DNA of 64,000 nt from Raphanus sativus (Eukaryota > Streptophyta > Magnoliopsida > Brassicales > Brassicaceae). Below are positions 26,481-38,169 of the stretch, one piece after another. The notes under the pieces were generated by a model. That model was not told the DNA's origin, did not search any database, and was given only the letters and a program-made list of their open reading frames with translations. The position numbers were made by a program, and so were the translations under genes. The stretch lies in NCBI RefSeq assembly GCF_000801105.2, contig NC_079516.1, positions 434,001 to 498,000 on the forward strand, read 5' to 3'. The number at the start of each line of letters is the position of its first letter. Position 1 is the stretch's first letter.

Positions 26481-26552
26481 GGGTGTTTGGTCTAGTGGTA
26501 TGATTCTCGCTTCGGGTGCGAGAGGTCCCGAGTTCGATTCTCGGAACACCCC
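26481..26552 (+). tRNA. tRNA-Pro (anticodon CGG)
   Basis: 72-nt cloverleaf. The acceptor 5' GGGTGTT pairs with 3' AACACCC. D-arm is TGGTCTAGTGGTATGA-like; the anticodon stem CTCGC/GCGAG encloses loop TTCGGGT, anticodon CGG; the T-arm contains GTTCGATTC. No intron. A T-run downstream (26555-26560) fits Pol III termination. It decodes the proline codon CCG. Confidence 0.95.
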
Positions 26553-26768
26553 TATTTTTTTATATTAATCAGTTGAAAGGCTATTGGGCCTGGAACAAAT
26601 AACAAATAACATTGGGCTTCGAAACGATGCTGTAGATACCGCCATCGAATTTTTCTTTTTCATCTATTTTCTCTCCGCAATCGAATTGAGTGAGATACTT
26701 CCGAGCTCTAAGGGAGAAAACCCTAGTCTCTCTCCGTCTCCGTCTCCGTCTTCTCCGATTCTGCAAGT

Positions 26769-27514
26769 ATGAGTCGATCAGGCCAGCCTCCGGATCTCAA
26801 GAAGTAAAGTCCTCTTCACTACTTTTGATTTTCAGCTATTCTATATGTTTTGGTTTGATCCAGCCTCCAACTTCTTCTTCTTCTTCTTCGTGTTTTGTGA
26901 TTCTAACTCTTCGTGGTTTGATGTATATTGATTCAGGTACATGGACAAGAAGCTCCAAAGTAAGTTTCGATTTCCTCTTCTAACGTTTACTCTTTTAAGA
27001 GCGTTTCAATTTTCACTGAATCTCTCGCTGAAATTAAGAGCGATATGTATGCCTGTGTAATAGATTAAAACTTGTGTTCACTGAACCTGGTGATAAATGC
27101 ATCATTCATAGGACAGTCTCATTACAATCATTAGGCTATATGTTTTGTCTAGGTTTGCTAATGGTTTTGTTTCGACTTTTGCTTTTTAGAAGAATCATTA
27201 GGCTCGTCTCATTTTGTTTTTTTTTTGTCTCTGAATGTAGTTAAGCTTAATGCCAACAGAATGGTAGTTGGAACTCTCCGTGGGTTTGACCAGTTCATGA
27301 ACCTTGTTGTCGATAACACTGTTGAGGTCAATGGTGATGACAAAACTGACATCGGCATGGTGGTACGTTTCTCTCTCCAAAACACCCCACTAATAATCTA
27401 TTCAGTCATTTAATCTCATTCGTATAATTGTGTTTCTATATTTGGTTAATGCAGGTGATAAGAGGAAACAGCATTGTCACTGTTGAAGCTCTTGAGCCAG
27501 TTGGAAGATCTTAG
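26769..27514 (+). CDS. Small nuclear ribonucleoprotein G (SmG)
   Basis: Sm-fold protein of the heptameric ring on spliceosomal snRNAs. Four exons, 26769-26803, 26937-26959, 27241-27362 and 27455-27514, give 79 residues, the standard size. The Sm1 motif covers about residues 20-50 (NRMVVGTLRGFDQFMNLVVD) and the Sm2 motif is VIRGNSIVTVEALE. It follows RPS14 as At3g11500 does. The gene is intact. Confidence 0.95.
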
Positions 27515-27580
27515 CCTACTTTGCACCACTGGTGTCTGTATTTTGACTTTGAGTGTTCTCTCTGTATTGGAACTTTAATT

Positions 27581-27676
27581 AGTAAGACAATCTATCAGCA
27601 TGAATCGAGGATCTTAAAGAAATTTTCTAGTAAGATAATCTATCAGCATGAATCGAGGATCTGAAAGAAATTTTCT
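27581..27676 (+). repeat. Two-copy 48-bp tandem repeat
   Basis: The unit begins AGTAAGACAATCTATCAGCA and ends AATTTTCT, repeated immediately at 27629 with two substitutions. It lies in or just after the SmG 3' UTR, so it could affect transcript ends. Confidence 0.9.
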
Positions 27677-30488
27677 ATGATTAATTATCTCCTCTTCTTT
27701 TGTTCTGAATATTTCTGTGAACCAGTTATGACTTATGAGCCAATCTGATAACTGTTATATTGTGTGTGAATAACTCTCCTTTGAGCTGTGAATTGTGCAA
27801 TTAAATGGTTCTCTCTCTAGGTCGGACGAGTACATGTTTTTGTAACCGTTGCTACAACTTTTCTACAAAGAACTAACAGCAGTCATTAGAAAGAAAGCTA
27901 ATTTTGATTGGGGATAGTCTTAACATAAATGAAAAGCCTTTTGATGTGGGGATTTGAATTTCAGGTAAAGATTTTTGTAAGCGCATTGCTATAACTTTCT
28001 ACTAAGCAGCCATGGGAACAAATCCATTTTGATTGGGCCAAGCATCACATAAAGCAAAAGCCTTTTGATGTGGGGATTTGTATTTGAATTTTGGGCAAAT
28101 GAGCTCCAACGGTCATTGCGTTTTGCTTTACTATCTTAAATCTTTTCTTCTTTCTAATTCCATTGTAGTGAGATAATGATTATGCCCTTTGGCCCCTCTG
28201 TTTTATCAAAAGGTGGTTTTTATGAATTAAGAACTGAAAAAAAAGAAAAAAAAAAAGAGTAAAGGCGATAAAAAAGATACAAGGAACCGAGAAGGTACAA
28301 GGCATGTGCAACAACACACGAAGCCTTGTTGTAAGGCAAATGGGAATGAAATTGATACAACATAAAACACCGTGAAAGTGGAAGGAATGAATGAAGAAGG
28401 CATGTGCTCCCACGAAGCCTTGTTGTAACTTGTAAGGCAAATGATAATGAAACAATACAACAACACATAACATACAACGGAATTTTCGGCACGTGGGAGG
28501 TGTGTTTGAAGCTTCCTTGAGTTATACACATCTTCTACAGTTTTTTACTACAAAGGGGTCTATGAGTCTGTGTTTATTGGTTAGTAGAAAGTAGGTTGTA
28601 TTTGTGTATTGTCTATAAGTTCTTAGCTTTTTGTTGAAGCCACTTACAGCTTAATATGTTTTTTTAGCAGTGAATCCAAAAGAGAGATGGATGTTTATCC
28701 TTGGTTTGGGGGTCTCCAACTCATCATAACAAAACATAAATTTAAAACAGTCTGGATCTTCTTCAACTAATCCAAAATGAACTTTCACCAACTTCACTAT
28801 TCTTTTCCTTTTTCTTTAATACCTTTCTCTTTAGTTATGGCAAGAGGTAAAAGTCCTAGAGATGGCCACCATATAACGGTAACAAAGTGTATTCTTAATT
28901 TTTTTTTAACAGAACTAGATTATCAAGTAACTTCACCACTTCTTGGAAATCTGATTACACATTTACAAATTAACAACAACAGAAACAAGCTAGTTTAGTA
29001 CTAGTATTGAATTACAATATGAGCATTAAATGTTGCATCTATTCTATTAATTTTGCTGTTTGACCAATTGATAAAAGTTGGGTCCAATTAAAAAAAAAAA
29101 TTTAAAATATAACTGCATAAGAATGAATATAGTCAGTTATCTTTTTTCCTACAAATAAGGTCACATAGACAGTTATCCTTTCTATCTTTCTTTTACGTGA
29201 AACACAAAATATCTCTTACTTTAAATGGCTGTTGCAGAAACCCTTTGTTAATTTTAAAACGTTGATCGAATCTGCAAATAGATTGAAACATAGTACAATT
29301 TCCAGCAATAGATTTAGGAACAATTTGGATTTCTCCTCAATTCTACGATGAAACCCAGTTTATGAAAAAGCAACTTTTTATTTCTGAAAAGTTTCTAATA
29401 TTATAAAACGCTACAATTAAGTTATTGCAAAGATCCAAGCCGAGGTAATCACAAAAGAAAATAAAAGCTGATGAGTCCAAGTTCTTACATGACGAAGTTG
29501 TGCTTGAGTTAAGTTTCCATGCACATAAACTGTTTTGAGGCCATTGAGGCAGAATATAATTTTCAGTTTATGTGCGTCATGTTTTGTTTCACTGCATAAT
29601 AAGAAAAAAAAAACAATTATTTGAGAAAAAAAAAAACAAACAAAAACCATGCAAACAATGTGTGGTTTGTGGACCTTGGATCAAGAATGCATAAAACTAC
29701 AGTAAGTGCTAACCTATAGATGATGACTTTTGAGTCAAAAATTCTTATGCATTATGTATGAAAGAAGAAAAGTTTATATACCTGTATTTAATGATTATTT
29801 AAAATATCATGTAACCACCTTGATGACCACTTCTCTTTTTTTTTTTGTTAAAATTTGATAACCACTTTCTACATATACAACGTGGAATCGTGAAACCACC
29901 TTCTTACACATTCGATAACATCATATATTTCTGTCTGTTGAAATATTTTCGAAAGTGTTTTTACATATTATCACTTTGATTTTATTAGAAAAATGTATAT
30001 TGGTTATATAAACGATGAATTTTATTAGCAAAAAGAAAAAGAATCTTAATTTTTATTTTGAAAGTTTCAACATTTTATTTGATTAATATAACATGTTACT
30101 TTAATATTAACAGCGGGTCCGATCGGTTTCATAACACTAAATATAACACTTAATGTGTAACATTTAAATGTAGGTACATAATTAAAATTGAAATTTATAA
30201 TATATAAATTTGGTTTACTTCAAAGATTATATCACATTTTGAAAATACGGATAGAATTTACTTGTGAATTTATATATACTAAAATATCATTTCATGGTTT
30301 AGAAAACTAACCAGTTTATTATAATTATTTTATTAATATATAAGGGCTTACCAGTTCATGTAAATGTATAAATATTTTGAGTGTTCAAAAATATTTGAAG
30401 TAATATTATAAAATGATATTTTAAATCCAAAAATAAATATAGATTTATAATAGGTTATCAATAACCATGAGAAATTTATACTTTTATA
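27677..30488. other. Intergenic region with diverged tandem repeats
   Basis: No gene recognised. Two diverged duplications are visible. One lies near 27840-28085, with CCTTTTGATGTGGGGATTTG at about 27938 and 28061. The other lies near 28300-28470, with CGAAGCCTTGTTGTAA at about 28319 and 28414. The rest is AT-rich. The Arabidopsis methyltransferase gene expected between SmG and ROPGAP4 (At3g11480) was not found. Confidence 0.55.
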
Positions 30489-30696
30489 TCAATATTATTA
30501 AAACATGAATATAACCTATTGATTAGCTGTTATCTAATTATTTTAATACAATTATTAAAATATCTTATTAGTCATTTAAGAGAAAAATAATACAAAAAAC
30601 ACAAATATAACTAAAACATAAATATAAAAAATTTTAATTTCTAAAAAATGAGAGAAAAAAATATACCCGCCCTTTTAAGGGCGGGTCAAAATCTAG
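30489..30696 (+). mobile_element. Helitron 3' end, probably a short non-autonomous copy
   Basis: The right end has a perfect hairpin, CCCGCCCTTTTAAGGGCGGG, then TCAAAATCTAG and T, the classical Helitron 3' terminus. The left end proposed here, A then TCAATATTATTAAAACATGA, resembles Helitron 5' ends. That boundary is uncertain and a longer element could start further left. Confidence 0.6.
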
Positions 30697-31284
30697 TAGA
30701 TTATTAAAACATGAGACTGTTCCTAGTGTAGAATAGACAACTCTTACTATTTGTTCCCAACTGATTCTTTTTTTTAATCACTTCACATTCCCCAACTGAT
30801 TCAAATGGAAGATAGCTAGTAGTAAATTTGATAAAGGTCACAGCATAATATACTATATTACTATTCTTAATAAAGAGATACTTAAAAAGACAGCTTCACC
30901 TTCATCTTCCAAGTTAGCCTTCTTCAACTTCTCTCACCTAACTTCACCAGTTTCTCTCTCTCTCTCTCATCTCTTTGAGCAAGAAAGAAAAATTGAAGTG
31001 ATAATTACAACCCACCAACTAAAAAAAAACCACTTTCTTCAATTCAACTCTACGCGTCGCTTAGTACCCAAAAGTATTAATATTTTTGAGTTTCCCATTA
31101 TTTCCCAACAGCATCATTAATTACCCATTACTAATCCCCATTTAGGTTTTGTCTGAAAAATTTCCCTTTTAAAGATTTGTTTCTTTATTAGCCTTTGATT
31201 TTGACATCCATCACTGTTCTTCCCCTTAGAGAGTACCCATCACTCCAAGATTTGATTTTTATAGGATTATCCTTGACTAAAGAG

Positions 31285-33180
31285 ATGGCGAAAGTACTAA
31301 ACTCGAGCCAATCATGTCGTTTCCCTTCACCTTCAAGCTCCTCTTCTACATCATGCGGAGCCAATGATGGTAACAGAGACCCACATTCTCTTTTTAACAT
31401 TTCTCGTCAAGAGGAAGAAGAAGAGGAAGAGGAGAGAAGCGAGAAAGAGGAAGAAAGATTCGAGCTTTCGTCTGCATTGGAGATTCTTGTCTCTGCAATC
31501 AGAAGGTCTGTGATTGGTGGGTGTGTTGGAGAAGAGGATCTTTGTTCGATGGAGATTGGTGTCCCTTCAGATGTTAGACATGTCGCTCATGTCACCTTTG
31601 ATCGTTTCCATGGCTTTCTTGGTTTGCCTGTTGAGTTTGAACCTGAAGTCCCTAGACGAGCTCCTAGTGCAAGGTTCGTTTTGTTTTTATAAAAAATGAT
31701 ATTTCCTATTCCCGATATATATATATATTTGCTAAATTTTTAAGGTAATTTTACTAATTAATGCTAATAAGTTATATATATTTTAAACACATTTTGAATC
31801 CGATTAAATATAATTGGTTGATAATTTTCTAAAATTGTAAAAGTAAAAAAAAAAAGTTATATCCTTCAAAAAAAAAAAGTTATAAATATTCCTTATATTT
31901 TGAATATACGTGAATACTCTTTAAAAAAAAATTTGGGAAATAGAGGGAGTAGATGTTTCTCTAAATGATTAGTGGTTGGAGATTTATAGTGTTATTAAGC
32001 AGATGACTCTGTTAAGGATATTGAGTGTTGGTAGATAAGATTTGATTGAGGACATCTTGTTGTGCATAGCTGTTTTTTATCTGTGATTTGGGGTGTGAAA
32101 TGTCTAACGAAGTGGGATGTATGTGAATGCAGTGCAACCGTGTTTGGAGTCTCAACTGAGTCAATGCAGCTATCATATGATACTAGAGGGAACATTGTGC
32201 CTACAATACTCTTGATGATGCAGAGTCACTTGTACAGTAGAGGCGGCTTGCAGGTTGTTTGTGTAATTGTGTTTCAAAACTATATGTATCAGCAAATATA
32301 ACCATTTGTTGCCATATATATATAGGTAGAAGGAATATTCAGGATTAATGGTGAGAATACTCAAGAGGAGTACATAAGAGAAGAGCTGAACAAAGGTGTT
32401 ATACCAAACAACATTGATGTACATTGCTTGGCAAGTCTCATTAAGGTAACATACTAAACCCTTACTTGGATCTTACTCTCATTAGTTGTTAGTTTCTAAC
32501 TTCTTCGATTTGTTTTTTTTTTCACTTAGGCTTGGTTTAGGGAACTTCCAACCGGTGTGCTGGACTCACTCTCACCAGAGCAAGTCATGGAGTCCGAAAC
32601 TGAAGACGAGTGCGTGGAGCTTGTAAAGCTTCTTCCTTCAACGGAAGCTTCTCTGCTAGATTGGTCAGTCAATCTGATGGCAGACGTTGTGGAGATGGAA
32701 CATGTCAACAAGATGAACGCTCGAAACATCGCTATGGTTTTCGCGCCCAACATGACTCAGATGTTGGATCCGTTGACGGCTCTGATGTACGCGGTGAAAG
32801 TCATGAACTTTCTTAAGACCCTTATCGGGAAAACGCTTAAAGAACGTAAAGAGGCTCGAGATAGGTTGGTTCAAGGCTCGAACCCGGGTCCTAGAGACCA
32901 GAACGGTGATGATCAGAGTAGCAGGCAGTTGTTGCATCTCATGAAAGCTGCTAACGAGGAGGAAGCTGTGGATACCTTTGAGGCGGAAACGAAAGACAGA
33001 GAAGGATCTGAAGAACTTATTGGTTTAAAGTCGTCTCTGGTTAAAAGCTGTGGAGGTTTTGGAGAGAAAGAGAATGGTTGGGAGGAGGAGAATAGGAAGA
33101 TGAAGAGGACAATGTCGAATGCGAGTAGTATTGTTGGACGTGTGAATTACAGAGTTGAGCTGTTCGAAGCTTGGCGGTGA
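31285..33180 (+). CDS. ROPGAP4: ROP GTPase-activating protein with CRIB motif
   Basis: It accelerates GTP hydrolysis on ROP (plant Rho) GTPases at the plasma membrane. Four exons, 31285-31673, 32133-32253, 32326-32445 and 32530-33180, give 426 residues. A Ser-rich and Glu-rich N-terminus precedes the CRIB motif (about 90-111, IGVPSDVRHVAHVTFDRFHG), which confers ROP binding. The RhoGAP domain follows, with its arginine finger in GIFRING (Arg about 176) and the core ARNIAMVFAPNM. The tail is acidic/basic and ends RVELFEAWR. The gene is intact and CRIB plus RhoGAP is the plant-specific layout. Paralog choice (ROPGAP4, At3g11490) rests on synteny. Confidence 0.92.
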
Positions 33181-33509
33181 ATAAAGATTACATTTTCTAT
33201 AAAAAAAAAAAAGAATTACGTTTTCTGATGGTTTTGATCCAACTTTTTGGATTTTGTTGAATGATTTCGATATTGTGAGGATGAATGGGTTGCTTGTGTC
33301 TCAAGAAACGTTACATTTTTGCATATAATGTCGAAGAAAAAAAAGCTTGTTTTGTGTTTCCAAAAAAAAAAAAACCATGGGTGTAAAGGCCAACTAATTG
33401 GACAAATGGGCCTGGCCCAAACGATTTTTCGAGATGACAAAACCAAAAGAATTATTCCGACAACCAAACAGTGTGATAATCTCTGATTAAACCATTTCTC
33501 TCTTCTCCA

Positions 33510-33737
33510 TCTCAAAACTCAGAAGATAATGGTGAAGCAAGTGGAAGTTCAGACACCGATGGTTGTTCGGCTGTGCAAGAAAGAGCTTTGGTTCAAGCTT
33601 TGAAGACACTCCCTAAAGAGACAAGACAAAGATGGGAGAGAGTAGCTGCTGCTGTTCCTGGTAAAACGGTGATTCAATGCAAGAAGAAGTTTGCAGAGCT
33701 TAAGGAACTCATAAGAAGCAAGAAAACTGGAGTCTAA
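33510..33737 (+). pseudogene. Orphan C-terminal SANT exon of a ZRF1-type DnaJ protein
   Basis: The open stretch reads SQNSEDNGEASGSSDTDGCS and continues through WSxxE-like ERALVQALKTLPKETRQRWE and VAAAVPGKTVIQCKKKFAEL to a stop. This is the last SANT/Myb-like repeat of ZRF1/MPP11-type proteins, which pair a J domain with SANT repeats and bind ubiquitinated histone H2A. No J domain or upstream exon is present in the 330 bp back to ROPGAP4. In Arabidopsis a ZRF1 gene (At3g11450) sits between ROPGAP4 and MYB65, so this is best read as the remnant of a deleted gene. Confidence 0.75.
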
Positions 33738-34069
33738 ATCAAGTTGTAATGATTCATTTGCTTCTCATTTACTTATTTAAATCCTATTGTATTGTTTGAG
33801 TAATCATTTGATAAGAGTAATCAAACAGAGTTTTATTGTCTCAACTATATAAGAAACCGCAAAGTCTTCAAAGGAAGCAAGTAAGCATGAAAATAGATGT
33901 GGTTCATTTTGTTAACAAGGACCAAAGAGGAAGGCTTATTGGTCCATGCGCAAGATTCAACGGCTCGTGGTGCTTTAACCTGATGATGACCCAACAGTCA
34001 AGTAACTGTTTCCAAAGTCTTCACCCACCAAGAAGAAGCGCAAGGGCGTCACTCATGCTGCTTGAGTCT

Positions 34070-35690
34070 CTAACAATCCCAAAACCGGCCTTGTTGGTCT
34101 TGCCAGCTCGACGCAAGTAAAGCATCAGGTCGTGTTACATCAACTCCTCTCTTTGGTTCCCATACCTGATCCAACTCTTCTGTCTTCACAACGTACCCTG
34201 CCAAAGCTTCAAATATAACAGAGTGACTATCTGTTACAATACACTAAACACAGTAACTTTGCAACCAATAAGGAAGATACGAGTAAACTTTGATCTCTCA
34301 CCTGATGAGTTTCCACCTCCACTAAGTTGCGTGGGAATTGGAATCTCGGAGCGAGTCCAAATGTTTTGGAAAGCTTCTGATTCACCTACTCGTGGTACAT
34401 TCTGAGTAGCACAAGTATTTGAATTTATACTCTTCTCAGATGAAGATAACAACAAACCGTGCTTCGCACTAGCTTTGATCTTGGCTTCATGAAGCAGCAT
34501 ATCTAGTAAGCCGGTGTCACACGAAGAGAAACAATCTGGCTCATCTATCTCCAACGGTGGTGGAGATTGAATATAAGTATCAACAGAGTCCAGTAGATCT
34601 GACTGTGGAGGTGACGGTGTCGTCGTCGTCTTCCACTGATCAAATCCACTAGTTTCTGAATATTGGAATGAAGGGAGCTCCAGCTTCACCGCCCCAAACA
34701 AGGGCTTAGAAGTAGGAAGCATGCCATCCGTAAAGGTATGGCTATCTTGAATCATCATCACATCAGATGGATGCTGGTTTCCACCATACATAGGATGATC
34801 AGAGATACTAAAAGATCTTGGATTCTTTTGTGGAGCAGCGTTCTGAAAATGTTCCGGAGATTGGAATGCTTGCCTTATGTTGTTACTGTGTGGCGTGTAG
34901 CTACTTGCACCAGCTCCTAGCATGTTGTATGCGAGCATATCAGAAGCTCCAGGTAACAAGCTAGTAGCAAAATTAAGATCCTCAAACAGGACATTAGCAA
35001 AATTCAGATCCTCAAACAAAGCATTAGCTCTGGAGTTCCCCAACTGCGAGAACTCTTGATGTCTTCTTCTATCTACTACTCCGGTGATATTACTCGTTGA
35101 TTGGTACTCTTGACTCCAGTGCAGGTCTTCAACAACATGGGTTCCAGGAGGGTAAAGTGGTAACCCTGCTCGTTGCCGCCTCTTGATACGCGTGTTCCAA
35201 TAATTCTTTATCTCATTATCTGTCCGACCAGGCAACTGATAAACACACAAAAAAATCAATACCAAAGCCTTTAGGATCATCACTTTATGAATGCTCTTTC
35301 TATACTACTTACAAGTTCAGCCATCTGAGCCCATTTATTCCCCATCCTGGCGTGCATCTCAACGATAACCTGCTCTTCCTCTTTGCTAAACGCTCCTTTC
35401 TTCAGATTCGGCCTCAGATGATTAGCCCACCTGAGACGACAGCTTTTACCGCAGCGTGCAAGGCTGGTGTGCTTCTGCACGTTGTTCCAGTTACCCTCAC
35501 CGTGCCTCTTGACGTAATCAATCAAAACGCCGTCTTCCGTTGAGGTCCACGGGCCTTTCTTCAGGTTCAGGACGCTTCCTTTCCCTCCTCTGCTGCTCGT
35601 GCAGCCATTATTATCAGCAGTCGATGGTGATTCGTTGTTGTAGATGCTGGAGTACATAGCATCATCGCTCTCATCCATCGTGTAACTCAT
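34070..35690 (-). CDS. MYB65: GAMYB-like R2R3-MYB transcription factor
   Basis: MYB65 acts with MYB33 in anther/tapetum development and aleurone, and is silenced in vegetative tissue by miR159. Three minus-strand exons, 35313-35690, 34302-35235 and 34070-34197, give 479 residues. R2 (about 43-93) and R3 (about 95-144) are complete across the exon 1/2 junction (NKWAQMAEL then LPGRTDNEIK). A miR159 target is at 34662-34682. The C-terminus is odd: after the VTRPDALLASSW block the frame ends in FWDC-stop. The family's expected tail (DSSSMSDALALL, then NSYLTVGSSSG) is still readable to about 33975, but in two other frames, implying two single-base-scale indels. The product therefore loses about 35 residues of its acidic C-terminus. 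The DNA-binding domain is intact. Confidence 0.9.
34662..34682 (-). promoter_or_regulatory. miR159 target site in MYB65 mRNA
   Basis: The minus strand reads TGGAGCTCCCTTCATTCCAA followed by T, the conserved GAMYB miR159 site. It encodes ELPSFQYS-type residues in exon 2 and predicts mRNA cleavage in miR159-expressing tissues. Confidence 0.93.
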
Positions 35691-37453
35691 CCTCTAACTC
35701 TTTCTAATTAAAGCAGTTGCAGCTTTAATAACCGTTTAGACATTAAAGCTCTCTCACACCTGGAACCAGTATAGAGAAAGCAAGAAGACAGAGGCTTTTA
35801 ATATGTATCAACATCGAAAGAATGAATTTGAAAAACAGACAACTAAAAAAGCAACAAAGTAAAGATCTTTGGACAAAATTAGATTCCAGAAGCTCTACAC
35901 ACTTAGATTCTATTAATAGAAAGAAAAACCTAAAAAATCAAATTCCCTAATTCGAAAAGAAACGAAACCCTAAGCTATAGATCTGCGTTTATCACAAAGA
36001 GACGAAGTCGGAGCTCGAAGTTTTGAGCTGAACACAAGAGAAGAAGGGGAAAGTAATCCCGATTTTGGGATCAAAAAACCTAGATTTCGAGTGAAGATGA
36101 GGGAGAGATCCGTGTGCAAATGGATGAAGAAAGCAAGCAAGGAGGGAGGGAGGGAAAGAGAGAGATTACGCGGGAGGAAAGGGGAGAGCGATGTTATCTC
36201 GGAGAATGGATGAATCAATCGAGAGGTTGAAGATGGGAAGAGATCAGAGTAGTAAAGCAATCATTCATCATTCATAAGCTCAGAGAGAGAGAGAGAGAGA
36301 GATGCTCACCAGATCAAGTGGGAACAAGATCAAACTAAAGTGAAAATAATAAAACACTCTTTCTATTTAATGCTTGTTGCTCAAAATAAAAATTTATTTA
36401 ATGCTTTTTCATTACTACAAAAAAGAATTTTTTTTTTTTTACTTTTTTTCTTTTCTGGAAAAATTATAGAGAAATTTCTAATTTATAGCATGAAATTGTG
36501 TCTATATTTAATTTTTTTTTGAAACTATATATAATTATTTTCTGACAGAAGAAATATAATTGTTTTTTTCCTGGCAAAACATGGCAAAAGAGTATATACA
36601 AATAAGACTGAAAACTAATAGATAATGCCAATATTATGCTCAAAATTAATTATGTTTGTAAACAAATACTCTTTACTTGCTCAAAATAAAAATATAATTA
36701 AATTTATTTTGTATTTTGACTATGTATTTTAAAATAGTTATCAATTAATGATATTTAATCAGTTCAAATATTTATAAATAATGTTTATAAAAGTATGCAA
36801 ATTATTTCAAAAATATAGAAAATGTATTTTTTTGGAATAAAAAGTTTTTTAAAATCTAGTAACTATAATCATAATAGTGATATTTAAGAAGTGTGTAATA
36901 AATTGCAATTTATACTGTTTTGGTATAATCGTCTACTATACGTCTTGATAACACAACAAACTAAAATTGCAATGTGTACTTCATTTAATGGTGTGATTTT
37001 GAGTTTACTGACGTTGAGATTACGAGGGTCCGCACTCGTATGAATGTCATCCAGTGATTCTTTCTGACATCAAATAGATAGTGTATGATTGTGACTCTCT
37101 CTAATCAGACTGGCTAATCGACATAAAGTTCTGTCAGGAAACCAAATGGCGAATCATGCGACCGACGACTCAAACCTTTTTCATGCATTTGCTACTTATA
37201 TAGCCTGTTGTTACTTCACTTTTGCCACTTCACAGAAAAAATGATGTTTTATACAAAAAGAAGATAATTGCGGATCTTATTTAAACCATTTGAATGCTAT
37301 TTATAGGTGAATCTATAAGTAAGACTCGGATTATTCAACTCATGTATGTGCTACAGCTCTGAAGCAAGCATGACAACCAAAAGATGAAGATAAATGTTAA
37401 AAAGTAAATAAGCAATTCAAGTTTCACATCAGATATCAAACTCAAAAAATCTA

Positions 37454-37499
<46 letters not shown>

Positions 37500-38169
37500 G
37501 ATCCAGTTCTATTTATTAAAAAAGCATGTTGGAAAGCAACTGATCCAAGAAAAAATCTGTGCGAACAATATCATATTAAGTGAGAATTAGACATCTAGTT
37601 CTAGCTGAGCATTTAAGCTTCAGTATTGGCATCTGGTATGCTCTAATAGAACATCCTGCCCATGATGGTATATATATATGATTCATCATAATAAATTGGT
37701 AACAGAGTCAAGGTTCACTAGTGAGTGATCCTTAGTTTGAGGAGAAAATTGATATAGTAAATAAACAATTTAGGTCCTAACTTGATATTAGACCAAAGAA
37801 AATTTTAACATATATTTGGTTTAATTTTATCTAGTATGACACATTTTGAGAAGTAACGGATTCTAAAAATAAATATCTGAAGGTCCAATCTTAAAGCTTA
37901 CAATGTCTAAACGAAAGATTGGACATCTCGCTCTAGTTGAGCTCCCGACTTCCATCAGAGCAAAGAGATGATAAAATGTTACGGTTATATGGTTTCTATG
38001 CATATTCATCCCCAAACATTTCTTCAACAGTTACGGGGAGATAGTTCATATCTGAAAAGAGAACAAAATTTATAAACAAAAATACAAACAGAATCATCTA
38101 TTAAAACAAAATTCAATCCAGACTTTAATCACAATCAAAATAAATCAAGAGGAATTTACTAATTTGATT
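35691..38169. other. MYB65 upstream region and AT-rich intergenic DNA
   Basis: 35700-36310 looks like the MYB65 leader and promoter, with a GA/CT microsatellite at about 36281-36301. 36330-38169 is AT-rich without recognisable genes and carries a CA/TA microsatellite at about 37453-37497. Confidence 0.6.
37453..37497. repeat. (CA)n(TA)n compound microsatellite
   Basis: A run of ACACACAC switches to a long TA run. Confidence 0.95.

Noticed and set aside
31674..32132. ROPGAP4 intron 1 contains AATAGAGGGAGTAG, resembling a Stowaway MITE end
   Set aside because: No matching inverted terminus could be found on the other side, so no element was called.
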